64,000 nt of DNA from Peribacillus glennii. GTDB lineage: Bacteria; Bacillota; Bacilli; Bacillales; DSM-1321. The position numbers were made by a program, and so were the translations under genes. How positions within the stretch are numbered: the stretch's first letter is position 1; each line of letters starts with the position of its first letter. The stretch is from positions 930,001 through 994,000 of the forward strand of contig NZ_QVTD01000003.1 in assembly GCF_003429105.1 (NCBI RefSeq), read 5' to 3'. The notes beneath the pieces were generated by a model. It was not told the origin of the DNA and made no database searches. It saw only the letters and a list, made by a program, of their open reading frames with translations. Shown here one piece after another: positions 33,149 to 43,432 of the stretch.

Positions 33149-34867
33149 TCATGAATTCTTAACTTCTGTTCGTTCCTTCGCCTTTTCTTCTTCAAACCAA
33201 TCCGTTACCGCACCACGGGATGCGGAAGATACCAATCTAGCATATTTAGCAAGCTGCCCCCTTGCATGAAGCGGCGGCGCCTTCCAATCCAGCTTGCGGG
33301 CTTGCAGCTCTTCGTCGGACAGGTGTACGGATAGCTCCTGTGCATCTGCGTCAACCGTGACGGTGTCACCTGTTCTTATGAGCCCGATCGGGCCGCCTAC
33401 CTGAGCCTCCGGAGCGATATGTCCGATTACAAGGCCGTGGGTACCGCCTGAAAAACGTCCATCGGTCAGCAAGGCAACGGATTCACCGAGTCCTTTTCCG
33501 ACAAGGATACCAGAGATGGAAAGCATCTCTGGCATTCCTGGGCCGCCCTTTGGCCCTTCATAACGGATGACCAGGACATCACCTGGTTGAATCTCATCGT
33601 TTAAAATTGCCTCAGTAGCGCTTGGCTCATCATCAAAAACCTTGGCAGGGCCTGTTAATGATGTTACTTTCAAACCGGAAACTTTTGCAACTGCTCCTTC
33701 AGGTGCAAGATTCCCTTTCAGGATGACAAGGGGCCCATCTTCTCTTTTCGGCTGGTCAAGCGAGATGATTTTTTGTCCTTCCGTTAGATCCGGGAACTCC
33801 TCTAAATTCTCCGCAACTGTTTTGCCTGTAACAGTCAAACAGTCTCCGTGCAAGTAGCCTTCCTTCAATAACAGCTTCATGACGGCAGGCACTCCGCCAA
33901 TGTTATGCAAGTCCTGCATCACGTATTTTCCGCTTGGCTTAAGGTCTGCAATATGAGGCACCTTCTTTTGCAGGCGGTTGAAATCATCCAGCGATAAATC
34001 CACCTCGGCAGAATGGGCAATTGCCATTAAGTGAAGGATGGCATTTGTTGAACCTCCAAGGGCCATGACGACAGTAATCGCATTTTCGAATGCCTTCTTC
34101 GTTAAGATATCCCGCGGATAAATATCTTTTTCAAGAAGGTTATACACCGCTTGTCCAGAACGGAAGCAATCATCATGTTTTTCATCCGTTTCGGCTGGAT
34201 TTGAAGAGCTTCCCGGCAGGCTCATCCCCAACGCTTCAATCGCGCTTGCCATCGTGTTGGCTGTATACATGCCGCCGCATGACCCGGCTCCAGGACAAAC
34301 ATGGCATTCTATTTGGTGCAGCTCTTCCCGATCAATGGCGCCTGCATTATATTGCCCTACGCCTTCAAATGCAGAGACGATATCAACATCGTTCCCTTTT
34401 AGTTTCCCTGGCTTTATCGTGCCGCCGTATACAAAAACAGCCGGCAAATTCATACGCGCAATCGCCATCATACAGCCTGGCATATTTTTGTCACAGCCGC
34501 CAATCGCTACGAATCCATCAAGGCTTTCACCGCCAACCACCGTTTCGATGGAGTCAGCGATCAAATCACGGCTTGGCAAGGAATAGCGCATACCTTCCGT
34601 ACCCATGGAAATCCCGTCAGAAACAGTGATTGTATTGAAAATCATCGGGGCTCCTCCGGCTTCGCGGGCCCCTGCCTTCGCTTTTCTTGCCAATTCATCA
34701 ATATGTATATTACATGGAGTTACTTCACTCCAAGTGCTTGCAATCCCAATCATCGGTTTTTTGAAATCTTCATCAGTGAAACCGACAGCTCGCAGCATCG
34801 CCCGGTTCGGGACCCTTGTTTCCCCTTCACTGATGACCTTGCTGCGTATTCTTAAGTCTTTCGTCAT
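33149..34867 (-). CDS. ilvD: Dihydroxy-acid dehydratase
   Basis: A 572-residue Fe-S enzyme of valine, isoleucine and leucine synthesis. Cluster cysteines are in [14 protein letters not shown] and [27 protein letters not shown] is the C-terminal signature. It stands alone here, apart from the ilvBHC genes, as in B. subtilis. Weakly spaced AGGAGG precedes ATG. CodY-like sites upstream. Confidence 0.97.
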   Translation of the reverse strand: MTKDLRIRSKVISEGETRVPNRAMLRAVGFTDEDFKKPMIGIASTWSEVTPCNIHIDELARKAKAGAREAGGAPMIFNTITVSDGISMGTEGMRYSLPSRDLIADSIETVVGGESLDGFVAIGGCDKNMPGCMMAIARMNLPAVFVYGGTIKPGKLKGNDVDIVSAFEGVGQYNAGAIDREELHQIECHVCPGAGSCGGMYTANTMASAIEALGMSLPGSSSNPAETDEKHDDCFRSGQAVYNLLEKDIYPRDILTKKAFENAITVVMALGGSTNAILHLMAIAHSAEVDLSLDDFNRLQKKVPHIADLKPSGKYVMQDLHNIGGVPAVMKLLLKEGYLHGDCLTVTGKTVAENLEEFPDLTEGQKIISLDQPKREDGPLVILKGNLAPEGAVAKVSGLKVTSLTGPAKVFDDEPSATEAILNDEIQPGDVLVIRYEGPKGGPGMPEMLSISGILVGKGLGESVALLTDGRFSGGTHGLVIGHIAPEAQVGGPIGLIRTGDTVTVDADAQELSVHLSDEELQARKLDWKAPPLHARGQLAKYARLVSSASRGAVTDWFEEEKAKERTEVKNS

Positions 34868-34927
34868 TATCCTAGTGCCTCCTCATGTTTTCTTTTCAAT
34901 ATAGAAAACTTTACGCACATTTTCAAC

Positions 34928-34942
34928 AATTTTCTTATAATT
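34928..34942 (-). promoter_or_regulatory. CodY-like box upstream of ilvD
   Basis: AATTTTCTTATAATT matches the CodY consensus AATTTTCNGAAAATT at 13 of 15 positions, about 60 bases upstream of the ilvD start. A second, poorer half-site (TTTTC..TATAGAAAA) lies nearer the gene. Confidence 0.45.
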
Positions 34943-34984
34943 TTAAAAATAATATTTTTTCAAGATAAAATATTGGACAATTAT

Positions 34985-35025
34985 AGAAAAAAATGGCTTC
35001 CAAAGCTTGGTTTGGAAGCCATCGT
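34985..35025 (-). terminator. Intrinsic terminator after ypgR
   Basis: Minus strand ATGGCTTCCAAA/TTTGGAAGCCAT stem followed by seven Ts. It lies beyond the family-A repeat that follows the ypgR stop. Confidence 0.75.
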
Positions 35026-35084
35026 CATTCTTTTTAAAAAGACAAAAAAGTTTAAAGTTTTCAACAGTGTTTCAATGTCTGGGT

Positions 35085-35213
35085 TCGACGTACAACGATT
35101 TGCTAGTGCCGACGTTGCCACAGGAGCTGGCGGACACGGCCAGCTTCCAGCTTCGATGCACAGCACCTTGCAGATGTTAGTCGACGTTCCTCTGTAGGGC
35201 GCTTCCGCTTTTT
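35085..35213 (+). repeat. Family-A dispersed repeat, copy 2
   Basis: GGGTTCGACGTACAACGATT through TGCCGACGTTGCCAC and TTAGTCGACGTTCCTCTGTA to GGGCGCTTCCGCTTTTTTTA. Longer than copy 1 by an internal segment. Ends at the ypgR stop codon. Confidence 0.6.
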
Positions 35214-36338
35214 TTATTGCTGGCGCGATTCGGTCATCTGTTTCCAAACGGATCCTTTGGCCGCTTCACCGGTCTCAATGCGCTCGATTGCCATCTTAAC
35301 CTGCATCGCTACCTCAAATTCGGGATCGTTTTCTGCCTTCTTTAATGCAGGCAGGACGCTTTCATCACCGGATTCAAATAAAAACATCGCCGCTCTCCAT
35401 CTGACCAGCTTGTTTTTATCGGACAGCGCTTTTGCCATTTCATCCATTGCTTCAGGAAATCCGAGATCTGACAAACAATCTCCCGCGGTTCTTCTGACGG
35501 CCGGATTTTTATCATTCAAACCCTTATAAAGGGCCGGCAGGACGCTGTTGTCTTCAATCATCCCCAAATAAACGACAGCAAGCCTTCTGATGGAAACTTT
35601 AGGGTCATCCAGTGCTTTTTCCAGCATGGGGATATCTTCGGTTGTTGGGTCATCCATTTGTTCAAGAGCCTGATAACGCTTTTCCCAATCTTCTTCGCCA
35701 AGCATCGCTTCAGTAAGTTTAATCTTGCCTCTTTTAATGACCGGACCCTTTTTATCACTGTTTTGTGCAGCTTCAACCAGGCTCTCCAAACGCTCCTTTG
35801 GATAGGCGGCAATCAATTCTTCCGCAACTTCCGCACCAATGGCATCCATATCGCCATAACGCACGCCATAATCCTTCCATTTTCTCAAAATGACCACATT
35901 GTCGTCAGGAAGTTGTGCGTCAGAGACTGCCTTTGCAAAATGATCAGGCAGGCCAAACCGCTTTTCCGTTATCCCGTCATTCATTTTAATTTGCATCGGA
36001 ATCCCCTTAAACTGCTGTATTAATACAAAAACCTCGCCATAGTGGTCGAGCATTGTATTTTCACCTTTTTCTTTGCTGGTATCCTCTCCAAAGCACTTGC
36101 GGACTTTTATGAGGATTTCTTTCCAGTCGAATTTAGAATTCCTTTCAACAGCGAGGAAGTCAGCGACATGATAGACGCCTTTCACCCCGTCAATTTGGAG
36201 GATCTCTTTAATCACTTCAGGTGCAGCATCAGCATTGTCTTTCTTATAATTATTGCTTTTACCGGACGGAAGCTCCTGGGTAAGATTTATTTTCATCGTA
36301 TTCGGGCTTGGTGTTGGTTCAATTGACTTTATATCCAA
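35214..36338 (-). CDS. ypgR: YpgR/CvfC: NifU-N-like domain plus HEAT repeats
   Basis: A 374-residue protein. The N-terminal part (IEPTPSPNTMKINLTQELP, IDGVKGVYHVADFLAVERN) is a scaffold Nfu/NifU N-like domain; the C-terminal half (from about 215) contains four to five HEAT/PBS repeats of about 31 residues (YLGMIEDNSVLPALYKGLND; CLSDLGFPEAMDEMAKALSD; FLFESGDESVLPALKKAEND). Homologues are called conserved virulence factor C in Staphylococcus; the molecular role is unknown. TTG start, with GGAG nine bases upstream, gives the MDIKSIEPTPSPNTM start seen in B. subtilis. Confidence 0.9.
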   Translation of the reverse strand: MDIKSIEPTPSPNTMKINLTQELPSGKSNNYKKDNADAAPEVIKEILQIDGVKGVYHVADFLAVERNSKFDWKEILIKVRKCFGEDTSKEKGENTMLDHYGEVFVLIQQFKGIPMQIKMNDGITEKRFGLPDHFAKAVSDAQLPDDNVVILRKWKDYGVRYGDMDAIGAEVAEELIAAYPKERLESLVEAAQNSDKKGPVIKRGKIKLTEAMLGEEDWEKRYQALEQMDDPTTEDIPMLEKALDDPKVSIRRLAVVYLGMIEDNSVLPALYKGLNDKNPAVRRTAGDCLSDLGFPEAMDEMAKALSDKNKLVRWRAAMFLFESGDESVLPALKKAENDPEFEVAMQVKMAIERIETGEAAKGSVWKQMTESRQQ

Positions 36339-36476
36339 AAATGCTCTCTCCTTTTACGTGTATCAAGGACTTTAGCTTTGATTTTATCATAGTGTTTTTT
36401 TAAAATCATGTTTCCCGTTTTCCTGTTAGAAAAACACGGCTTAACTCCCTTTTATAGAATTTAAACTTCCTTTCAC

Positions 36477-36516
36477 AAAAAAAGAGCTGCAAGGTTGCTT
36501 CTTCCCTGCAGCTCTA
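36477..36516 (-). terminator. Intrinsic terminator after yfmR
   Basis: Minus strand AGAGCTGCA/TGCAGCTCT stem followed by TTTTTTTG, just past the yfmR stop. Confidence 0.88.
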
Positions 36517-36520
36517 TTCA

Positions 36521-38410
36521 TCATCCTTCCACTTTGTCAGCCAAATAAGCCCAGCGCTCCATCAATTCTTCCAGCTTATCATTCAATTCGGCTTCTTCAT
36601 CAGAGAGTTCCTTTACTTTAACATAGTCACTCCCCGCACCGGCCATTTCCGAGGAGACCCCCTTAAGCCGATCTTCTATTTCCTGCATTTTGCCTTCTAT
36701 CTCTTCCCATTCCTTATTTTCTTTATAAGTTAGCTTTTTCTTCTTTTTATTCTCATTCCCGGAATCGGCAGTTGCAGGAGCCGGCTTTGGACTCACCGCA
36801 GCAGCTGCCCCGGCCTTTGATTCCTCCAGGAATTCCGAAAACTGGCCGAAATAGAAATCAATATGGCATTCTCCTTTAAAAACCAAAAGCTGCCTGCATG
36901 CCTTATCAAGGAAATAGCGGTCATGCGATACGGTGATGACCACGCCTCTGAAGGACTCTAAATAATCCTCCAAAACGGTAAGAGTTTGGGTATCAAGATC
37001 ATTTGTCGGCTCATCCAAAAGCAGGACATTGGGGGCAGACATTAAGATCTTCAGTAAATAAAGCCGGCGTTTTTCCCCGCCGGAAAGCTTGCGGATAGGT
37101 GTTCCATGGGTATTCATCGGAAACAGGAAGCGCTCCAGCATTTGGGCGGCTGAAATATAGCTTCCATCCTTTAGAGTGATTGATTCCGCGGTTTCCCGAA
37201 TATACTCGATCATTCGCAAGTTTTCATCCATGTCTTCATTCTCCTGGGTATAGTACCCGAGCTTAACAGTCTGCCCTGTTTCGATTTCACCCTCATCTAT
37301 ACCCGTCCTTCCGGAAAGAATATTTAAAAGGGTCGACTTGCCGGTACCGTTATTGCCAACAATGCCGATTCGGTCTCCCGGCTTGAACAGGAATGAGAAA
37401 TGTTTCAAAATAGGCTGGCCGCCAAACGATTTTGAAATCTCCTTCAGCTCCAGCACCTTTTTACCAAGTCTTGAACCGCTTAACTCGATTTCAAGGTTAT
37501 CAGCTGTCTTTTTGTTTTTTACATCATCTTCCAGCGACTCAAAACGCTGGATTCTAGCCTTCTGCTTTGTGGTTCGCGCCTTTGCCCCCGTTCTGATCCA
37601 GGCCAATTCCTTCTTGAACAAGCTTTCCTTCTTTGCCCGCTGCACGGTTTCATTTTCTTCGCGTACGGCCTTGCTTTCCAGAAAATCCGCATAGTTCCCC
37701 TTGTATTCAAACAAGTTTCCCTGTGTAAGCTCCCATATCTTGCTTGACACGTTATCCAGGAAATAGCGGTCATGTGTGACAAATAGTACGGATTTCTGGT
37801 ATTTTGCGAGATAGTCTTCCAGCCAGGTAATGCTTTCGTAATCTAAATGGTTGGTAGGCTCATCAAGGATCAGCAAATCCGGATTTTCGATAAGTGTCCT
37901 CGCGAGCGCAGCCCTTTTCTTTTGACCGCCTGACAACTCGGAGAGCTTTTTAGAGAAATCGTAAAGCCCCAGTTTCGTAAGGATCGTTTTCGCATTGGCA
38001 TTTGTATCCCAGCCATTGGTTTCGTCCATGGATTGCTGCAGCTTTAACAGGCGCTCCTGCACATTTGTGTCTTCAGGGTGTTCCTGGAGCACCAACAGCG
38101 TTTGTTCATAATCCTTTATTAAAGAAAAAATAGGGGTTTCGGCTGCAAACAAATATTCCAACACCGAAAGCCCTTCATCAAATACCGGTGCCTGGGATAA
38201 GTATGAAATGGTATAATCCTTAGGATGGTCCACCGCTCCCCGGTCACTTTCCTCAAGCCCCGCGATTATATTCAGCAATGTTGACTTGCCGGTTCCGTTG
38301 ACTCCAATAATCCCGATTTTATCTCCTTCTGTTATGGAAAAAGAAATATCCTTAAAAAGCAGCTTTTCACCCTGTATTTTCTCAAGATTCTCTATTCTGA
38401 ACACTTTCAT
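36521..38410 (-). CDS. yfmR: ABC-F translation factor YfmR (Uup family)
   Basis: A 629-residue soluble ABC-F protein with two ATPase domains and no membrane part. Walker A motifs GVNGTGKST and GNNGTGKST, signatures LSGGQKKR and LSGGEKRR, Walker B LLILDEPTNHLD and VLLLDEPTNDLD. Between them lies the arm/P-site tRNA linker; the C-terminal coiled coil (KEWEEIEGKMQEIEDR...) is typical of Uup/YfmR. Such proteins relieve stalled ribosomes, YfmR acting alongside EF-P in B. subtilis. The ATG overlaps the ypgQ stop (ATGA), so the two are coupled. Confidence 0.94.
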   Translation of the reverse strand: MKVFRIENLEKIQGEKLLFKDISFSITEGDKIGIIGVNGTGKSTLLNIIAGLEESDRGAVDHPKDYTISYLSQAPVFDEGLSVLEYLFAAETPIFSLIKDYEQTLLVLQEHPEDTNVQERLLKLQQSMDETNGWDTNANAKTILTKLGLYDFSKKLSELSGGQKKRAALARTLIENPDLLILDEPTNHLDYESITWLEDYLAKYQKSVLFVTHDRYFLDNVSSKIWELTQGNLFEYKGNYADFLESKAVREENETVQRAKKESLFKKELAWIRTGAKARTTKQKARIQRFESLEDDVKNKKTADNLEIELSGSRLGKKVLELKEISKSFGGQPILKHFSFLFKPGDRIGIVGNNGTGKSTLLNILSGRTGIDEGEIETGQTVKLGYYTQENEDMDENLRMIEYIRETAESITLKDGSYISAAQMLERFLFPMNTHGTPIRKLSGGEKRRLYLLKILMSAPNVLLLDEPTNDLDTQTLTVLEDYLESFRGVVITVSHDRYFLDKACRQLLVFKGECHIDFYFGQFSEFLEESKAGAAAAVSPKPAPATADSGNENKKKKKLTYKENKEWEEIEGKMQEIEDRLKGVSSEMAGAGSDYVKVKELSDEEAELNDKLEELMERWAYLADKVEG

Positions 38411-39051
38411 TCTGTAACATCCCATTCTTTGTAAAATTGCTGTAAAAATATTTCCATATATTCATGCCGCTCGGCGGCCATTTTTTTGGCTGTTTTGGTA
38501 TGCAGCATTCCTTTTAATTTTAGCAGTTTCTCGTAAAAGTGATGTATGGAAGAGCTCTTCCCGGACCGATAATCCTGCTTTGTCATATTCTTCCGGGCTT
38601 CAATGTCCGGATCATAGATTGCTTGTCCTTTTTTTCCACCGTATGCAAAGGTCCTTGCAATTCCAATAGCACCAATTGCATCAAGCCGATCCGCATCCTG
38701 CACAATTTTTGCCTCTATTGATGGAAGTTCGTCAATGAAAGCGCTAAAAGAAATCGTCGAGATGATATCCGTAACGGCCTTCTCCGTTTCTTCCGGCAAT
38801 TTTATTTCTGAAAACCACTCCCGGAGTATTTGCCATCCTTCATCCTCTGATTGATGCAATTTACTGTCAGGTATGTCATGCAGAAGAGCGGCCATTTCAA
38901 TCACGAAAAGATCCCCTTGATTTTCTGTCCGTGCTAAACGCAAGGAAAGCTTCCTTACCCTGTCGATATGATACCAATCATGGCCGGAAGTATCATAACC
39001 AAGTTGTTTTTTAACAAATGCTTGGGCCATATCTATGTAAAATTGATTCAT
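38407..39051 (-). CDS. ypgQ: HD-domain nucleotide hydrolase YpgQ
   Basis: A 214-residue HD-superfamily phosphohydrolase. Metal ligands are in HDWYHIDRV (His), ALLHDIPD (His-Asp) and DADRLDAIGAIGIART (Asp). B. subtilis YpgQ is a Mn-dependent nucleotide pyrophosphohydrolase. Here it is the first gene of a two-gene operon with yfmR. Confidence 0.93.
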   Translation of the reverse strand: MNQFYIDMAQAFVKKQLGYDTSGHDWYHIDRVRKLSLRLARTENQGDLFVIEMAALLHDIPDSKLHQSEDEGWQILREWFSEIKLPEETEKAVTDIISTISFSAFIDELPSIEAKIVQDADRLDAIGAIGIARTFAYGGKKGQAIYDPDIEARKNMTKQDYRSGKSSSIHHFYEKLLKLKGMLHTKTAKKMAAERHEYMEIFLQQFYKEWDVTE

Positions 39052-39241
39052 TCCATTTCTCCTTCAGTATACTCATTTCTATTTTAACACGAGTTTGCCT
39101 GATAGACGGAATTTTTCAGGGATTGCACCCGGTAAAACCAGCATGAGTTACACTCCCAAATCCTTGAAATCAAACGGGTTTGTATTAAGGTAAATTAACA
39201 TAATAATGGTGGGAAGAGCCTTAACTTCAGGATGTCCACAC

Positions 39242-39285
39242 AAAAAAGATCACTTATCTTAAGCCCATTCCCTAAATAAGTGATC
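39242..39285 (-). terminator. Intrinsic terminator after the second degV gene
   Basis: GATCACTTAT/ATAAGTGATC ten-pair stem with a long loop, followed on the minus strand by TTTTTTG. Confidence 0.75.
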
Positions 39286-39295
39286 GTGCCATCTA

Positions 39296-40144
39296 TTATG
39301 GATCCTGAAACCAGCTTAATCCAACCGTTTTTTCTCCAGCGTGTACACCAATTGCTGTCCCAAGCGGGTAGATGTGGATAATGACATCTGGATTTTCTGC
39401 AAGAATCGCCTCCCTAAAGCTTTCTGTTTGCTCCGGTGATGAACCGTATAAGATGGTGCAATCAGTTACTTTTCCTTTTTTACAAGATTCAAGGAAAAAC
39501 TTTAAAATTACCTGCCCGGCTTTCCTTTCACTCCTGGCCTTCGTTTTTGTGGCAAGGGCCCCTTTTTCCAGAGAAATAATCGGTTTAACATTCAGTACGC
39601 TTCCAAGCAAATACTGTGTGCCGGAAAGCCTGCCGCTGCGATGCAACTGTTCAAGACTGCCTATCAATACATATGTTTCATTGGAATCCCTGTACCTGGC
39701 CGCCCTTATAAATGCTTCTTCAATCGGGTAACCGCTTTCCAAATCCCGCATGATTTTTTTTAACAGAAGCGTCATGGGAAAAGAAATAAGCAATGAGTCA
39801 AATATATGGACCGGTATCGAAACCAATTCAGCCGCCTGCCTGCTGGAAGCCACTGTACCACTTAGGGAGCTTGAAACATGGACGGAAACAATGCGGTCAT
39901 AGTGAGGTTCAAGTTTTCTAAATAATTCTGCAAAGGTGCCTACGGATGGCTGGGATGTAGTCGGTATGACCTTGTCTTCCCTCATATACCTAAAAAGTTG
40001 GTCAGGGCTTAAATCCACACCGTCTTCATATTCTCTTCCATTTATAATGACTACCATCGGAACCACATAAACATCCGGATTTTTTTTAAGTTCCTCATCC
40101 AGAAAGCCTGTGCTGTCTGTGATCCAGGCTATTTTTTCCCGCAT
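39296..40144 (-). CDS. DegV family fatty-acid-binding protein (second copy)
   Basis: About 282 residues, DegV/FakB fold: WITDSTGFLDEEL, TTSQPSVGTFAEL, HVSSSLSGTVASS, RLSGTQYLLGSVLNVKP and GVHAGEKTVGL. Only about a third of the positions agree with the copy at 21881, so the two probably bind different fatty acids. ATG 40144 has GGAGG eight bases upstream; the frame extends to 40168. Confidence 0.92.
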   Translation of the reverse strand: MREKIAWITDSTGFLDEELKKNPDVYVVPMVVIINGREYEDGVDLSPDQLFRYMREDKVIPTTSQPSVGTFAELFRKLEPHYDRIVSVHVSSSLSGTVASSRQAAELVSIPVHIFDSLLISFPMTLLLKKIMRDLESGYPIEEAFIRAARYRDSNETYVLIGSLEQLHRSGRLSGTQYLLGSVLNVKPIISLEKGALATKTKARSERKAGQVILKFFLESCKKGKVTDCTILYGSSPEQTESFREAILAENPDVIIHIYPLGTAIGVHAGEKTVGLSWFQDP

Positions 40145-40229
40145 GGGTGAGCCCTCCCCCTTTTGCATGATATTCCATATATATTTCGGTACCAGACAAC
40201 TATATTCCTTTTTACATGAATCTTAAAAA

Positions 40230-40348
40230 TTAGAAAACTCATCGATTGGCAAGCCTTTATGAAGGAGCAAACAGAGGCCTATCCGGGGCTGAAGGGAGGT
40301 CACAAGGCATAGACATATGGAGGTGGCGCATGTAGTCTGTGTTCTGAT
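40230..40348 (-). repeat. Family-B dispersed repeat, copy 4
   Basis: In minus orientation it begins CAGAACACAGACTACATGCG and ends GCCAATCGATGAGTTTTCTA. It lies between bsaA and the second degV. Confidence 0.65.
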
Positions 40349-40387
40349 TTATGTAAAAAGGAAATTTTTACCCCTTCTTGTTCTGTC

Positions 40388-40411
40388 AAAAAAACCCTTC
40401 ATAAGAAGGGT
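40388..40411 (-). terminator. Intrinsic terminator after bsaA
   Basis: ACCCTTCTTATGAAGGGT hairpin followed on the minus strand by TTTTTTT. Confidence 0.85.
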
Positions 40412-40416
40412 ATGGG

Positions 40417-40899
40417 TTACAGCTTAAGAAGTTCCTTTATATCGTTTTCTATTTCGAATGGCTTCGTCTGAGGCGCATATCTCCTTACCACATTACCTTC
40501 TTTGTCAACCAAGAATTTTGTGAAATTCCACTTAATCGCTTTTGAACCCATCACGCCGGGTGCGTTTTCCGTCAAATATTCGAATAAGGGATGCGCCTCC
40601 TTGCCTTTTACATCCACCTTTGCAAACATCGGGAACGTCACTCCATAATTCAACCTGCAAAAAGAGTCAATTTCCAACTCATCACCCGGCTCCTGGCCGA
40701 GGAACTGGTTACAGGGAAAGCCTAGTACGGTAAGGCCTTTGTCTTTGTATTTTTGATACAGGCTTTGAAGGTCGTCATATTGAGGAGTAAATCCGCATTT
40801 GCTCGCGGTGTTGACGATCAAAAGCACATCCCCTTTAAAAACGTTCAAAGAAACTACTTCGCCATCAATCTTCTTAGCTTCAAAATCATAAACAGACAT
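40417..40899 (-). CDS. bsaA: Glutathione peroxidase family thiol peroxidase
   Basis: A 160-residue GPx-fold protein (B. subtilis BsaA). The peroxidatic Cys is in [12 protein letters not shown] (not selenocysteine), with Gln in [12 protein letters not shown] and Trp in [13 protein letters not shown] further Cys (FCRLNYG) may be resolving. Reduces peroxides, probably with thioredoxin or bacillithiol rather than glutathione. Confidence 0.95.
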   Translation of the reverse strand: MSVYDFEAKKIDGEVVSLNVFKGDVLLIVNTASKCGFTPQYDDLQSLYQKYKDKGLTVLGFPCNQFLGQEPGDELEIDSFCRLNYGVTFPMFAKVDVKGKEAHPLFEYLTENAPGVMGSKAIKWNFTKFLVDKEGNVVRRYAPQTKPFEIENDIKELLKL

Positions 40900-40960
40900 C
40901 TTCCTTGTGCCACTCCCCTTTTTTTAGATTACATTTTTCATTTATCAGGAAGACTCCCTA

Positions 40961-41500
40961 TTAACGTGCAACCTCCAGTGCTTCAAGCATGGAAAGCGAA
41001 TCCGCCATGAAATCTGCCATTTTGAGCAAATCATCCATTTGTTCTTCCGTGACCAGCCTGCCAAAAGAAACGGCAGCCCGGGAAAAGGGAGGAAGCATAG
41101 ACTTATTGGAATATTCTGCACAGCTTGTAATCGTGATGGTTCTTTTTTTACCCCAAATTGCTTCGAGCGAACCAATCAATTCTGCGGCATTTTCCTTTTC
41201 TAAGTGAAAGGGAAGGGTAAAAGATACAGATACAATGCATCCTGCCTTTGATTGAATTTCCATTCCTGGGTCTGGCAAAAGCTCTGATGCAAGATTCTCA
41301 ATATTCGCCTGCAAGGTAATCCCAGCCCTTATGGGGGTTTCTTTAGAAAGGGCCATTTCTATTTCATATTGCCTGGAGAGGCTGGACAGGTTTACGATGT
41401 CCCTTCTGTTCGTAACTACCGCTTCACCACTAAATTCTTTATCATATAGGGCGCCTTCCAAAACCACTTTCATATTTTCAAATGCCGTAGGATCGAACAT
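40961..41500 (-). CDS. Conserved hypothetical protein
   Basis: A 179-residue soluble protein I cannot assign. It begins MFDPTAFENMKVVLEGALYD; the middle GMEIQSKAGCIVSVSFTLPF alternates like beta strands, and the C-terminal 30 residues are helical (MDDLLKMADFMADSLSMLEA). The start is well determined: GGAGGTGAT, a full match to the anti-Shine-Dalgarno, lies seven bases before ATG. It sits between fhs and bsaA, with no obvious terminator after fhs. Confidence 0.7.
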   Translation of the reverse strand: MFDPTAFENMKVVLEGALYDKEFSGEAVVTNRRDIVNLSSLSRQYEIEMALSKETPIRAGITLQANIENLASELLPDPGMEIQSKAGCIVSVSFTLPFHLEKENAAELIGSLEAIWGKKRTITITSCAEYSNKSMLPPFSRAAVSFGRLVTEEQMDDLLKMADFMADSLSMLEALEVAR

Positions 41501-41582
41501 TGCGTATATCACCTCCATGTTGCCAAACTACAGGTTCCCCTATGCAAGTATTGTAAACAATCATTTGGTTTTCCCGGCAACT

Positions 41583-43271
41583 TTAGAAAAGGCCTGTCGC
41601 ATTTCCTGTTTCATCCACATCCATATTCATGGCAGCAGGCTTTTTCGGGAGGCCGGGCATCGTCATGATGTCTCCAGTCAAAGCAACGATGAATCCAGCG
41701 CCGACGGACGGCTTTAAAGACCTAACTGCTATCACAAACCCTTCAGGACGACCGAGCTTTGAAGGATCGTCTGAAAGGGAATATTGGGTTTTTGCCATAC
41801 AGACAGGAAAACGGGACCAGCCCAGCCTGTCGAATTGAAGGAGCTGTGACTTCGCTTGCGAACTGAATTCTACGCCTGCAGCACCATAAACTTTGCGGGC
41901 AATGATATTTATTTTTTCTTCCAGTGTGTCAGACAAGCTGTATAGCGGCTCAAAGGTTTTTTTATTATTTTCAATCGCTTTTATAACCGTCTCCGCCAAA
42001 TGCACACCGCCCTGGCCGCCTTTTTCCCACACTTCTGACATCGCAAAAGGGATGCCATCTTGATTACAGAGCTTTTCAAAAAGGGAGATTTCCTGGCTGC
42101 TGTCTGTGCTGAACCGGTTTAATGCAACCACGAACGGAAGCCCGAACCCATCAATCGTTTCAATATGCTTCCGCAGATTTTCAAAGCCGGCCTGAAGTGC
42201 CGCCAGATCCTCATCCCCAAGCTCTTCCTTGTTCAAACCCCCATGCATTTTTAAAGCCCGGATCGTCGCTACGATAACAACTGCTTCAGGCTTAATCCCC
42301 GCATTTCTTGCTTTGATATGTAAAAATTTCTCGGCCCCAAGATCTGCGCCAAAGCCCGATTCAGTGACAACAAAATCGGCAAGTTTCAGGGCAGCCTTGG
42401 TGGCGATTACGCTGTTGCAACCGTGTGCAATGTTTGCAAAGGGCCCTCCATGGATAAGTGCTGGTGTGTGCTCGATTGTCTGTACCAGGTTTGGCTTCAC
42501 AGCGTCTTTAAGCAGTAGTGTCAAGGCGCCCTCAACTCGCAGATTACCGACGGTCACCGGGTTTTGGCGATAATCATATGCAACAACGATTCTTGCAAGA
42601 CGCGCCTTTAAATCCTCAAGGTCTTCAGCCAGGCATAAAACCGCCATGATTTCTGAAGCAACAGTGATATCGAATCCATCCTCCCTTGGAATGCCATGGG
42701 CGGGTCCCCCCAGTCCGACCACTACATTCCTGAGGGCACGATCGTTCATATCCAGGACCCGCTTCCAAACGATTCTTCTTGGGTCAATCTGCAATTCATT
42801 TCCTTGCTGAAGATGATTGTCAATTAAAGCAGCCAGCGCATTATTTGCGGTTGTGATCGCATGAATGTCACCGGTGAAATGCAAATTGATTTCATCCATT
42901 GGCAATACTTGGGCATAACCTCCGCCGGCTGCACCGCCTTTCAGGCCCATCACAGGGCCGAGCGAAGGTTCCCGTAAGGCAATCATTGCATTCTTGCCGA
43001 TTTTATTCAACGCATCCCCCAGGCCGACCGTGACCGTGGACTTACCTTCACCGGCCTTTGTCGGATTAATGGAGGTTACAAGAATGAGCTTCCCATCTTC
43101 CTTGGTCTTTAATTTGTGAAGGATATCAAAAGAGAGCTTTGCCTTATATTTGCCATAAAACTCGAGATCATCTTCACCGATGCCTATTTTTTCAGCTATG
43201 TCCTTAATATTTTTCATCTCGGAACCAAGAGCAATTTCAATATCGCTTTTGATTGACGCTTTCTGCTTCAT
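41583..43271 (-). CDS. fhs: Formate-tetrahydrofolate ligase
   Basis: A 562-residue enzyme making 10-formyl-THF from formate, THF and ATP. The P-loop is [16 protein letters not shown], followed by [20 protein letters not shown] and [17 protein letters not shown]-like signatures. ATG 43271 has GGAG eight bases upstream; the frame extends to 43307. It supplies one-carbon units, which fits the methionine and thymidylate genes in the region. Divergent from metA across 160 bp. Confidence 0.96.
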   Translation of the reverse strand: MKQKASIKSDIEIALGSEMKNIKDIAEKIGIGEDDLEFYGKYKAKLSFDILHKLKTKEDGKLILVTSINPTKAGEGKSTVTVGLGDALNKIGKNAMIALREPSLGPVMGLKGGAAGGGYAQVLPMDEINLHFTGDIHAITTANNALAALIDNHLQQGNELQIDPRRIVWKRVLDMNDRALRNVVVGLGGPAHGIPREDGFDITVASEIMAVLCLAEDLEDLKARLARIVVAYDYRQNPVTVGNLRVEGALTLLLKDAVKPNLVQTIEHTPALIHGGPFANIAHGCNSVIATKAALKLADFVVTESGFGADLGAEKFLHIKARNAGIKPEAVVIVATIRALKMHGGLNKEELGDEDLAALQAGFENLRKHIETIDGFGLPFVVALNRFSTDSSQEISLFEKLCNQDGIPFAMSEVWEKGGQGGVHLAETVIKAIENNKKTFEPLYSLSDTLEEKINIIARKVYGAAGVEFSSQAKSQLLQFDRLGWSRFPVCMAKTQYSLSDDPSKLGRPEGFVIAVRSLKPSVGAGFIVALTGDIMTMPGLPKKPAAMNMDVDETGNATGLF

Positions 43272-43432
43272 CGTTGTGTCTCCGCCTCTCGCTTGAACTA
43301 TAAACATTTTATCACGTTACCTTGTGTGTAAAGAGAATTTGCAATAATTTTTCAAAAATGATGCGGCTGTCTGCCAATTTATATATAATGGACATAATGC
43401 AATTTTGAATATTAAAAAAAGGGGGTCCATGG

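Noticed and set aside
43308-43432. Search for a SAM riboswitch (S-box) before metA
   Set aside because: The leader after the likely -10 is under 50 bases, too short for an S-box.
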